In this document: piece by piece, positions 8,950 to 16,571 of the stretch
How the letters are laid out: every line of letters begins with the position of its first letter
Numbering within the stretch: position 1 is the first letter of the stretch
Assembly (NCBI GenBank): GCA_024347015.1
Contig: AP024889.1
Location: forward strand, 1,984,001-2,048,000
Source: Vibrio pectenicida
GTDB lineage: Bacteria > Pseudomonadota > Gammaproteobacteria > Enterobacterales > Vibrionaceae
Reading direction: 5' to 3'
Length of the DNA stretch: 64,000 nt
Notes under the pieces: model-generated
What the model saw: only the letters and a program-made list of their open reading frames with translations
Databases searched by the model: none
Told to the model about the DNA's origin: nothing
Made by a program: the position numbers and the translations under genes

Positions 8950-9479
8950 ATTTATCACCTTACCATTCTAATCGTCACGCAAAACCATCAACCACTTATA
9001 AACGATGGCTATCAGACAAGTTACGATTGCGCTTTAAACAGTGCGAACGTACTCGCTAGTGACTTAAGTATTAATTGATACAGATGTAATTGTAGTTGCT
9101 ATCGAGGCGGGCGATTGATCTTTACACCCTCCCCCTGTAAAGCCTGATACTTAGTGGTTGAAATAGTAGTTTTCAAACCAAATCCAATTTTAATCGTGAG
9201 TTTGCTCGTGTGACTGAAATGAGTCCAAGCCAGTATAGAAAACAGAGGCACAATGAAGCAGGGCTATTGTACCTACTTCATTGATTGATCAAACGTAGGT
9301 AATTCACTGATACGGCTTAACCACTGGAGTTTAGATTCACCGTATATGGCTGGTATTATGATATTGATTAAACTAAAAAATACAAGCAGTGAATGTAACT
9401 ATCGAAGATTAACTTTACCCATTTATCATTGAAAATAAATACGTTAAGCTAGGGCTACGACTTCTAGGGATTTATAGCT
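8950..9479. other. Intergenic region containing an AraC-type gene remnant
   Basis: 530 bp lie between two small exported-protein genes. Apart from the remnant at 9162-9284, no gene is evident. Confidence 0.5.
9162..9284 (+). pseudogene. Remnant of an AraC-family transcriptional regulator (C-terminal helix-turn-helix end)
   Basis: In one frame the plus strand reads NSSFQTKSNFNREFARV followed directly by TEMSPSQYRKQR, then LYLLH and a stop at 9282-9284. This is the end of an AraC/XylS DNA-binding domain, whose classical form is GFxSxSxFxRxFxxxxGxSPxxYR. A TGA at 9159 precedes it in frame, and I find no start codon, effector domain or first HTH helix upstream. The fragment is therefore a truncated relic. 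Homology rests on a very characteristic motif. Confidence 0.7.
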
Positions 9480-9803
9480 TTGCTGACTCGATTTTCATCA
9501 TATATTGTTGCCTTTCTTTGCTTCGCACTGGTTTGCGTTAGCCTTGTGAACGGTAGTCAAAAAGCTTTAATGTCAATACCCAAGAGCTCGTTAGCTCTTG
9601 AGATTAAATGCCCAACTGAAAATCACAAAAAAAATAGTTCTGCACATCATTGCTGCGCTTCTTTTTGTACACTAAAAGTCTCTTATTTATCTGAGCTGAA
9701 CTTGGCGCATGTTAGTCAAAGTTCACTGGCTTTAATTAAACAAGACCAATCAGAAAAAGCAGTGGCTCGCATTCAAACCTTGTTTCGACCTCCGATAGCT
9801 TAG
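9480..9803 (+). CDS. Small exported cysteine-rich protein (possibly metal-related)
   Basis: The frame starts at TTG with AGGGA 8 bp upstream and encodes 107 residues. Residues 1-25 form a hydrophobic signal or anchor segment (YIVAFLCFALVCVSLVNG). The mature part has a histidine/cysteine cluster HHCCASFC (56-63) and a further Cys at 44. A dsbA-like oxidoreductase gene begins 71 bp downstream in the same direction, suggesting that disulfide formation or metal handling in the periplasm links the two. It resembles small copper-handling proteins such as CopL only loosely. The TTG start is the weakest point. Confidence 0.45.
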   Translation: MLTRFSSYIVAFLCFALVCVSLVNGSQKALMSIPKSSLALEIKCPTENHKKNSSAHHCCASFCTLKVSYLSELNLAHVSQSSLALIKQDQSEKAVARIQTLFRPPIA

Positions 9804-9828
9804 TTCTTAATCTTTTACTCAGTTATTA

Positions 9829-9845
9829 CCGACTACACTAGTCGG
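9829..9845 (+). other. Perfect 7-bp hairpin between the Cys-rich gene and dsbA
   Basis: CCGACTA and TAGTCGG flank a CAC loop 26 bp after the upstream stop and 30 bp before dsbA. No T run follows, so it could be an RNA stability element or weak attenuator. Confidence 0.35.
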
Positions 9846-9874
9846 AGTCAATTGTATTTATTAGGAATTATTTA

Positions 9875-10474
9875 ATGAAAAAACTATTTGCTTTGTTTAC
9901 AACTATTGTTATTTCACTCAGTGCGCACGCCGCAAAATTTGAGCAAGGGACTTATTATGATGTGCTCGACACAAAAAAATCAGCCACACCAAAAGTCACT
10001 GAGTTTTTCTCGTTTTATTGTCCGCACTGTTACAACTTTGAATCTGTGATCAATCAAGTCAAAACTTCACTACCTAAAGGCGCACAGTTTGAAAAAGTTC
10101 ACGTGGCATTTATGGGCAGTGATATGGCAATACCTATGGCAAAGTCTTACGCCACTATGGTGACACTAGGTGTAGAAAAAACCATGGTTCCGACCATGTT
10201 TAAGCAAATTCATCAGCTGCGCAGTGCACCAAAAGATGAAAAAGCGCTTAGACAAATTTTTATCGATAATGGTGTAGATGCTAAAAAGTTTGACGCCACT
10301 TACAACAGCTTCGTGGTTAACTCTATGCAAAAAAGCTTTGATAAACAATTTGAAAAAAGCACCTTAACAGGCGTCCCTGGTGTTCTAGTCAACGACAAGT
10401 ACATAGTCAAATCAGAAAAAATTAAATCGATGGAAGAATACAGCCAGTTGATTAATTATCTACTGACTTTATAA
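9875..10474 (+). CDS. dsbA: DsbA-type thiol:disulfide oxidoreductase
   Basis: The 199-residue periplasmic oxidase introduces disulfides into exported proteins. The signal peptide ends at SAHA-AKF (residue 20). The thioredoxin-fold active site is CPHC (C49, C52) in EFFSFYCPHCYNFE, and the cis-proline loop is TGVPGVLVN near residue 168. AGGAA lies 7 bp before the ATG. It does not sit beside the kinase gene that usually precedes dsbA in gamma-proteobacteria, and it follows a small Cys-rich exported protein. It may therefore be an additional, dedicated DsbA. A strong hairpin follows. Confidence 0.88.
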   Translation: MKKLFALFTTIVISLSAHAAKFEQGTYYDVLDTKKSATPKVTEFFSFYCPHCYNFESVINQVKTSLPKGAQFEKVHVAFMGSDMAIPMAKSYATMVTLGVEKTMVPTMFKQIHQLRSAPKDEKALRQIFIDNGVDAKKFDATYNSFVVNSMQKSFDKQFEKSTLTGVPGVLVNDKYIVKSEKIKSMEEYSQLINYLLTL

Positions 10475-10490
10475 ATTGACCTAAAGATAA

Positions 10491-10529
10491 ACAAGGCTAG
10501 TCAACACTCAGCTAGCCTTGTCGTTTCTT
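10491..10529. terminator. Bidirectional terminator between dsbA and the LysR gene
   Basis: ACAAGGCTAG pairs perfectly with CTAGCCTTGT across an 11-nt loop. The genes converge here and the 3' flank is CGTTTCTTA. Confidence 0.65.
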
Positions 10530-11469
10530 AACTTGAAACAACATCAAATGACTTACTTGGCCACGCACTAAAAAAGCGCCTAAAACATGATATAATCTCT
10601 TCCGTCAACGCAAGCTTCACCGGCCCCATTGGTAATGGCGAATATGCCATCCCAATCGATACACTAGGGCTCATAACCTTAAAGTCAGTATTAAGATCCT
10701 TTAATTTATTCGGGTATAAGTTATGTGAGAGACAATATTCTGGTAATATTGTCCAACCTTTCGTGCCCAACATCTTGACTATAAGATCTATACTACCAAA
10801 TGTACTGAGGACTGTTGAGGGACTATTCTCACGGAAACCTACATCTCCTAAACACCTTAATAAATAACATGGCTCCATTATTAGGTCGCTGTGAGAAATA
10901 TATGATTTGAGTTGTAGGGCAGAGTCTGGACTGGTATAAAACTTCATCGGCAAATCGCACAAAAACGCCCCCCTAATATTTGGGGGCGGTATGATTTTTT
11001 GATTTCGCTTGGTAACAGTAATCGCTACATCTGTAGTTTTATTTAAGAGGCTATCGTGTACAAGCCCCTTATCTTGAGATAACACACACAGCGATGTGTT
11101 GGGAAATTTTTTGCTAATGTTCTTAATAATTTCTAATACTAAGCAATTAGGAATAACGCTGGCCACAGAGAGGGTCAATTCGGCTTCTTCTTGGTTTGAT
11201 ATTGATTGGCTGACCACATTTAACTGTTCTGCCATCTTTAACATCAAGCTTGCATGGTGCAACAGCCTTTTCCCTCCATCGGTTAGCAGTAAAGGGTTAC
11301 GCGTGTTGCGATCGAACAATTCAATATTGAGTTCAATTTCTAAGTTATTGACATGCTCACTTAAAGTCGTTCTGCCTTTGTTAAGAACCTTTGCCGCTTT
11401 AGAAAATGAACCGTGTTGGGCCGTAAGAACAAAAGCTTCTAACTGATTGATATTTAGTGGTAGGTGCAT
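10528..11469 (-). CDS. LysR-family transcriptional regulator
   Basis: I place the start at the ATG at 11469, giving 313 residues that begin MHLPLNINQLEAFVLTAQHGSF, the normal LysR N-terminus. An in-frame TTG nine codons earlier would add atypical residues. The winged helix-turn-helix is visible in FSKAAKVLNKGRTTLSEHVN (recognition helix near residues 33-50), and FDRNTRNPLLLTDGGK follows. The C-terminal two-thirds form the periplasmic-binding-like co-inducer domain. The gene lies downstream of the lipase gene on the same strand with a 110-bp gap, so it could control the lipase/paralogue block. Target and ligand are unknown. Confidence 0.85.
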   Translation of the reverse strand: MHLPLNINQLEAFVLTAQHGSFSKAAKVLNKGRTTLSEHVNNLEIELNIELFDRNTRNPLLLTDGGKRLLHHASLMLKMAEQLNVVSQSISNQEEAELTLSVASVIPNCLVLEIIKNISKKFPNTSLCVLSQDKGLVHDSLLNKTTDVAITVTKRNQKIIPPPNIRGAFLCDLPMKFYTSPDSALQLKSYISHSDLIMEPCYLLRCLGDVGFRENSPSTVLSTFGSIDLIVKMLGTKGWTILPEYCLSHNLYPNKLKDLNTDFKVMSPSVSIGMAYSPLPMGPVKLALTEEIISCFRRFFSAWPSKSFDVVSS

Positions 11470-11583
11470 AATTATTCGCCCAATGACATATTTCAATTAT
11501 TATGTCCGTATAATATTAGCACCAGATATCATTACCACATAATGCATATTAAGGTATATGACTATGAGGGGGTAGTATAGGTT

Positions 11584-12639
11584 TCAATCACTAAGCCAAC
11601 TTTTTTCTGCAATACACTTGAGCTTTTTACGATATACATTAACTGAGTGGTCTTTTATTAAGCGATTTGGCGCGATAGTTTTAACCCAAATAGCTTTAAG
11701 GCGAAAGAGAAGCGAAACGTGGTAAAGTCGTTTGACATTATCATATTTTTCTGGATTGCAATGAGACAAATAACGCATATCACCGACGTGTGCGTAACCT
11801 CTAAAGTTAGCTGACAACCCATCCTTTAGTTTAAGGCCGATACTTGGTAGCAAAGAAAGCAGCGTAGAAACCAAGCTCAATACACCACTTTTAGGTGGGA
11901 ACATGGGAACACAATCTGCTGCATTGACAATTCGATATATTGGTGTCGTTATATGCGAAGCCCACTCATGATCGCCGACTCTAGGGGCGCCAAATGTATA
12001 ACATGCCGCAATACCATTTTTGAACATTAATCTTTTAGCCGCAATAACCGCAATAGCGCCACCCAAACTGTGGCCGGTTACTAGCAGAGGTTTATTTTCG
12101 TCTGTGAGGCTAGATAGTGCTAAGGTAATATCGCTCGCCACTTGTTCATAAGCATGCTTAAACCCAGAATGTACTAGACCTTGTGTCTCGCACCTTGTCA
12201 ACTTAGCATTCGTATCTGACTTTATATCTCGAATACTCGTGGCTTCCGTCCCTCGAAACGCTAGAACATAGTATTGCTCGGTTTCTACCAAAATGGCTTG
12301 TGTACCCTGCTTATCAAATGTGTCGATTAGCTCTGCATTAAGATAGGCTAAGCTTTGATTGAGCTCCTTAAACTCTTGTTCATGATCATACGCGAGCCCC
12401 TCCACCACAGAAACAAAGGTTTCTAGTTGCCCCATTGAGTTATCAACAACAAGTTTCGACAGCTTATTGTCAATAAATTGTTGTACGCGATTACCCAATA
12501 TAAACTCATTAAAACGTTTATAAGCCAGCTCAGATAGGCACGACATTAGCCAAGCGGTGCTGTCATTATACGCTTGGTGATAGATGGGTATTGGTTTCTC
12601 AAGGAGCTCTTTTGTTCCTTGCTGATAAAGATCCTTCAT
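11584..12639 (-). CDS. Class 3 lipase (alpha/beta hydrolase)
   Basis: The 351-residue protein has the fungal-type class 3 lipase core. It shows VLAFRGTEATSIRD (oxyanion region, 125-138), the nucleophile elbow GHSLGG (S191), FGAPRVGDHEWA (216-227), the acid in NAADCVP (D242) and the base in GYAHVGD (H284). It would hydrolyse acylglycerols or phospholipids. No signal peptide or membrane segment is seen, so it is either cytosolic or exported by a leaderless route. It lies downstream of two paralogous unknown proteins on the same strand. Family assignment is firm; an effector role is speculative. Confidence 0.85.
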   Translation of the reverse strand: MKDLYQQGTKELLEKPIPIYHQAYNDSTAWLMSCLSELAYKRFNEFILGNRVQQFIDNKLSKLVVDNSMGQLETFVSVVEGLAYDHEQEFKELNQSLAYLNAELIDTFDKQGTQAILVETEQYYVLAFRGTEATSIRDIKSDTNAKLTRCETQGLVHSGFKHAYEQVASDITLALSSLTDENKPLLVTGHSLGGAIAVIAAKRLMFKNGIAACYTFGAPRVGDHEWASHITTPIYRIVNAADCVPMFPPKSGVLSLVSTLLSLLPSIGLKLKDGLSANFRGYAHVGDMRYLSHCNPEKYDNVKRLYHVSLLFRLKAIWVKTIAPNRLIKDHSVNVYRKKLKCIAEKSWLSD

Positions 12640-12812
12640 TACGCTTTACCTATAATTGAAATATTGGGTTTAATTTGAATTTTTACCATCTAGGAAACAG
12701 GAGAAATCGTATTACTCAACATAATTATCAAGCTTTTCCATTTTCAACTGTCTACAATGAAATAAGACCAAACATAAGTTTAAATATAACAGTGCGAAAT
12801 TTGTGAAATCAT

Positions 12813-12841
12813 AAAAAAGGCCAACTAGGGAAGCTGGCCTA
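12813..12841 (-). terminator. Terminator of the downstream paralogue gene
   Basis: On the minus strand AGGCCAGCT pairs with AGTTGGCCT (one mismatch) and is followed by TTTTTTAT, about 30 bp past the stop at 12869. It separates that gene from the lipase. Confidence 0.75.
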
Positions 12842-12868
12842 AAATACGGTAGTTCTTAGCGTCCCATC

Positions 12869-14191
12869 CTATGGGGTTTTATCACCTATCGTTATTGTCA
12901 CCACATTATCTTTCTCGTACCACGTCCACAGGTAATTATAAACATCATTTCCAGCTATCCCGTTCTCATCTTTCACAACACGATGGCTAGACCCAGTGTT
13001 TAAATCTACCATCGGCTTATAGCCTTCCTCATCATATCCATACTTGAGTAGTCCTGACGTCTCCCCGTCCGGCGTAGAGAGGATAATCCTATTATTCTGT
13101 GTCAGAGGTGAATTGACATCTACGTCATCAGTGAATTCTATATACCCTATCTGATTTCCTATATGTGGAGCCCATACACGGTAGCTTTCGTCAACACTTA
13201 ATATATATCTTTCACCCGGATATAGCCCAAGACTAGAGGCACCTCCGTAATTATCCTCGTCACGCGTAAGACGAAAGACAATTGGAAGGTTGTTTGGAGT
13301 ATCGTTATGTATCACGATTTCTTTTGTCTTACTTGGGTCAGCTGCGGGGTTATCCCATGTAGCACCTGCTGGTAAACTTGGCGGCTGTTCACTCGTACTC
13401 AGAGGGATACTATGTTCAAGCAACGTGATAACAAACTCGCCTCGGTTATGCTCTGACATATGCTCTGGACAGTAAAATGCAACCAAAGGTAAGCCATCTT
13501 CCCTAGGCTCATCTACACCAAAAATATTAAATTGTCCCGTCGTCGATTCATCATAAACATATTTACCATCAGATTCCGCTTGACCAATTGTGCCGTCGTT
13601 TCTCAGTCTCACAACTTTAGTTACTCTCAGCGTAGATCGTGCACGCTTAGTTGAATATGCGCTTCGCTCAACCTCTATCCTCCAGCCCCAGTCAACCTGA
13701 CCACTTGTGGTTAGGCTAGTATCAGTTTTTACACCCCAAACATCGATATACATTACCGTCTTATTCGTCGAGTCACCTTCGCTGTTCGTATCAAGAGCGC
13801 TCTCTATCACAACATCAGCCTTACCCTTAGGTAGAATGACTCCTGGCCGATCTGACGTTACCGTGTTATCTGTATCACCTGTCCCTGTAATCGAAGTCAT
13901 TATGACGCTCTTGGTGTTATTGACAAACGTTATAGGCATAGCATGGAATGTATTTTCTTCCGGAGCCTCCTTGCGTGTAAAACCTATAATGTTCGAAATA
14001 AGCCCGATAGTTGAGGATAAAGTATCAACATACCCAGTTCCTTGTTTAATCGTATCATCACTAACAGCCCGGCTTTCCGGGTTTTCCGTATCAATTTCGG
14101 CGTCAGTTCGGGTTTCCCAATTATAAATATTAGTGTTTGAGAGTAGTGCTTTTGAGGCACTATCGTCTGTTAGAAGTTTGTAAGTTGTCAT
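12869..14191 (-). CDS. Unknown protein, paralogue B of a tandem pair; duplicated beta-rich domain
   Basis: The ATG at 14191 (MTTYKLLTDD) has AAGGA 8 bp upstream and matches the MTT start of its paralogue. The longer frame to 14260 adds 23 residues without support. The 440-residue product has no signal peptide. A hydrophobic segment (51-71, GTGYVDTLSSTIGLISNIIG) precedes two similar beta modules: ITFVNN...VILPKGKADVVIE (87-130) and IVIHND...LGLYPGERYILSV (292-333). The C-terminus NGIAGNDVYNYLWTWYEKDN ends in TITIGDKTP, shared with paralogue A. No known family is recognised. A hydrophobic helix before beta sandwiches recalls actinoporin-like pore formers, but that is only a guess. Confidence 0.7.
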   Translation of the reverse strand: MTTYKLLTDDSASKALLSNTNIYNWETRTDAEIDTENPESRAVSDDTIKQGTGYVDTLSSTIGLISNIIGFTRKEAPEENTFHAMPITFVNNTKSVIMTSITGTGDTDNTVTSDRPGVILPKGKADVVIESALDTNSEGDSTNKTVMYIDVWGVKTDTSLTTSGQVDWGWRIEVERSAYSTKRARSTLRVTKVVRLRNDGTIGQAESDGKYVYDESTTGQFNIFGVDEPREDGLPLVAFYCPEHMSEHNRGEFVITLLEHSIPLSTSEQPPSLPAGATWDNPAADPSKTKEIVIHNDTPNNLPIVFRLTRDEDNYGGASSLGLYPGERYILSVDESYRVWAPHIGNQIGYIEFTDDVDVNSPLTQNNRIILSTPDGETSGLLKYGYDEEGYKPMVDLNTGSSHRVVKDENGIAGNDVYNYLWTWYEKDNVVTITIGDKTP

Positions 14192-14266
14192 TTCATGTAT
14201 CCTTGTTAATTCGTTGCTGAAGCTCGATTTGAGCCTTTCGTGGAGGGCTTTCCCATACAATGGGCA

Positions 14267-14287
14267 AGCCTCTCCAAAGGAGAGGCT
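14267..14287 (-). other. Perfect 9-bp hairpin between the paralogous genes
   Basis: AGCCTCTCC and GGAGAGGCT flank an AAA loop. It lies about 170 bp after the stop of paralogue A and 75 bp before the start of paralogue B. There is no T tract, so it is more likely an mRNA processing or stabilising element than a terminator. Confidence 0.45.
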
Positions 14288-14335
14288 GCTCGCCTAGGCT
14301 AAAGTCTTACGCCAGCGCCTCCGTTATTCCCGTTT

Positions 14336-14431
14336 TTATCTTGATGTTTGTTCCAATTTTAATGAGCTGAGGCCTTTCAATTTAGCCTCTTCATACGCCT
14401 TAACGACTGCTTCAGACAGCTCAACATCAGA
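14336..14431 (-). pseudogene. Possible coding remnant between the paralogues
   Basis: One minus-strand frame reads SDVELSEAVVKAYEEAKLKG then LSSLKLEQTSR and a TAA. The composition is that of a soluble helical protein, but a TGA lies directly upstream and there is no start codon. It may be the tail of a decayed gene or a chance frame. Confidence 0.25.
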
Positions 14432-14453
14432 TCAGCTCTTTGTTACACCACTC

Positions 14454-15812
14454 TTAGGTAGGCGCATTTTCTGGGCTACTGTCACCAACTGAGATCAGCG
14501 CTACATCATCAAGTACATACCATGCATACAGGTACTCATTTGTTGTGTCTCCGTCGATTCCGTCAGTATCGTGGACAGTACCGCCTTCTCCCCTGAATAA
14601 GTCCAAGAGAATATTGTATTGGTCGCCGTTGCCTGCATCATATTGTATTGCACCACCTTCACCGTAATCACCATAACCAGGCATCAGTAAGTCGTCGCTC
14701 TTACTGCCATCATTTAGGTCCAGATATTTCACTCTTTGTTTTTGATAGTACACTTCGTAATTGGATCCATTCTTTTTCACTGTAAATACAATTTTTTCAC
14801 CTGGGGGTAGATCAAGATTATCTTCATCATCATGATCAACATAATCTATGCCATAGTGCAGTGTATGTGACCCGTTATTTACGAAGACAATCGTATGTGT
14901 CTCCTCCGGGCGTTCACTTAAGTTGGTCCAGGATGGGTATCGCCTCTCAGGGGCCTCCGGGCTGTCTGGATCCCCTATCGTGTTGCCGTCCGCGTTGTAT
15001 TCATGGATATCTGTGGGGACAAGACAATAGTCCAATGTCATACACTGTGGAGCACTAGTCCAAACAGCCTCATCCGAGCCAAGGTTATTTTTAGATGCTG
15101 AAATTGAATTCGGGCTATGGAATCCTACCAGTTGGCATTCACCATCTGGCTTATCCGTTGTCTTCACACTGATCGCAACTGAACCACATTTTTCAGTAAC
15201 GTCATAGCCTTCTTGTAAAGCTAAACCAGTGGCTTCGACTTCGTCGTCATTAAAGTTTTTACCTCTAACACTAACGGGCTTAAATACAGAATTGCCCATC
15301 TGGTATGCACCTTGTCGTAATTGGACAAACTCTATGTCTACCCATCGCGTTTCAGTGTTCAACATTTCTAGCCCATATGGTTCTGCCTCCAATCGGATTC
15401 TATGAGGTTTATCGGTTGGCAGTTCTAAATTTTTCCCGTCTGAGTATAGGCTTAGCGTGCATGATTCAAATGGTGCAATTACTTGGTGCTGTGTATTTAC
15501 TGGTCCACTGGAAAAATCGTGGTAGTGAGGATAAAGGGTTGCAAGTAGTGAGCAGTTACTGTAGTTATTTACCCGAATAGACATTTCCTGAGGTGATTCT
15601 TCATCCACTTCTTGATTTTTACCTAAAATTTTTCCAGCCAAACCTACCACAGCCGATGTCAAGCCGATACCTGCTTTCACCGCTCCAGTCACTACCCCCT
15701 TTGTAGCAGCCCCATCATCTTGTGGGTTCATTGCGTAAACGATTGGATAAAGCAGAGCTCGACTCGCTTCCAATCCTTCATTTCCTCGGTATAAATCGAT
15801 TTTAGTCGTCAT
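14454..15812 (-). CDS. Unknown protein, paralogue A of a tandem pair; duplicated beta-rich domain
   Basis: The start ATG at 15812 has AAGAGGA upstream. The 452-residue product lacks a signal peptide. Residues 36-64 form a Gly/Ala-rich hydrophobic helix (TKGVVTGAVKAGIGLTSAVV). Two similar modules follow: IRVNNYSNCS...VIAPFESCTLSL (79-122) and IVFVNNGSHT...LDLPPGEKIVFTV (308-345). The end DGIDGDTTNEYLYAWYV plus ISVGDSSP is the counterpart of paralogue B's C-terminus, so the two genes arose by duplication and diverged strongly. The middle region has several cysteines. Function is unknown; neighbours are a small protein upstream and paralogue B plus a lipase downstream. Confidence 0.7.
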   Translation of the reverse strand: MTTKIDLYRGNEGLEASRALLYPIVYAMNPQDDGAATKGVVTGAVKAGIGLTSAVVGLAGKILGKNQEVDEESPQEMSIRVNNYSNCSLLATLYPHYHDFSSGPVNTQHQVIAPFESCTLSLYSDGKNLELPTDKPHRIRLEAEPYGLEMLNTETRWVDIEFVQLRQGAYQMGNSVFKPVSVRGKNFNDDEVEATGLALQEGYDVTEKCGSVAISVKTTDKPDGECQLVGFHSPNSISASKNNLGSDEAVWTSAPQCMTLDYCLVPTDIHEYNADGNTIGDPDSPEAPERRYPSWTNLSERPEETHTIVFVNNGSHTLHYGIDYVDHDDEDNLDLPPGEKIVFTVKKNGSNYEVYYQKQRVKYLDLNDGSKSDDLLMPGYGDYGEGGAIQYDAGNGDQYNILLDLFRGEGGTVHDTDGIDGDTTNEYLYAWYVLDDVALISVGDSSPENAPT

Positions 15813-15933
15813 GTATTTTTCCTCTTATGTTTTCTCTAGTGCGATCATTATTTAATGATTCATATATAACTCTTCTTCAGGTTAATATTTCTTCCTGAAA
15901 AAGATTATTTCAGTAACTATAAGTAAACTCTAT

Positions 15934-16257
15934 TCACCCAACCATTCGGCATATTTCTATGGTGGTATCTTCACCGATCAATCTAAATAACTTCTCTCTA
16001 TCTACATCACACAGAACTGATAACGATGATATTTTAGATTGATCGTTTTCATTAATGATATTTTTTATTTCAGAAATTAAATCCTCATCTTCAATATTAG
16101 ATAAAAAATCACTCACCATATAATACGCATACAGCTCAGAGGCATTAGAGGCTAAGTAATATGAACTTAATTCCGTTATAGAAAATAAAACCATCTGGAG
16201 TGAAATACAGAGTATTAGTGATTTTCTCTCCAAATTCGGAAATAGATCGCTTAGCAT
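15934..16257 (-). CDS. Small hypothetical protein
   Basis: The ATG at 16257 has AGGAA 8 bp upstream. It encodes 107 residues with an N-terminal hydrophobic stretch (SLILCISLQMVLFSI, about 13-27), then acidic, helix-prone sequence (SNIEDEDLISEIKNIINEND). No family is recognised. It lies 121 bp upstream of paralogue A on the same strand and could share its transcript. Confidence 0.5.
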   Translation of the reverse strand: MLSDLFPNLERKSLILCISLQMVLFSITELSSYYLASNASELYAYYMVSDFLSNIEDEDLISEIKNIINENDQSKISSLSVLCDVDREKLFRLIGEDTTIEICRMVG

Positions 16258-16571
16258 AAAATATTTCCTATTTTTTTCATATTTAATCTTTTTAGCTTGG
16301 CTTTAAAGCCAGTAATGAGGATTTTAATCCAATGATGAATTCATTGTCACGGTAGTTATAGTCGGACTAACCGACGTTAGATATATCTTTGATTTGGATT
16401 TATTGTGCTTGGGTCATCATATGATATTTTAACTTTACGAAATTATTTTTATGAAATAAGAAGATAACAATTGATATATAGTGATTTCATTGTGATTGTG
16501 AAGCTAGTCATCTGGTAATCGACTAGTTAGCGCCTAAGTAAAACATTTTCCTCAGGCACTAAGGTTTATTC
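16258..16571. other. Intergenic region
   Basis: 314 bp of AT-rich sequence. A 14-bp palindrome TGGCTTTAAAGCCA lies at 16298-16311, about 40 bp upstream of the 107-residue protein gene. I see no gene. Confidence 0.45.

Noticed and set aside
13707..14126. Plus-strand open frame of 139 codons opposite paralogue B
   Set aside because: It is a shadow of the minus-strand gene, with no ribosome binding site and no family features.
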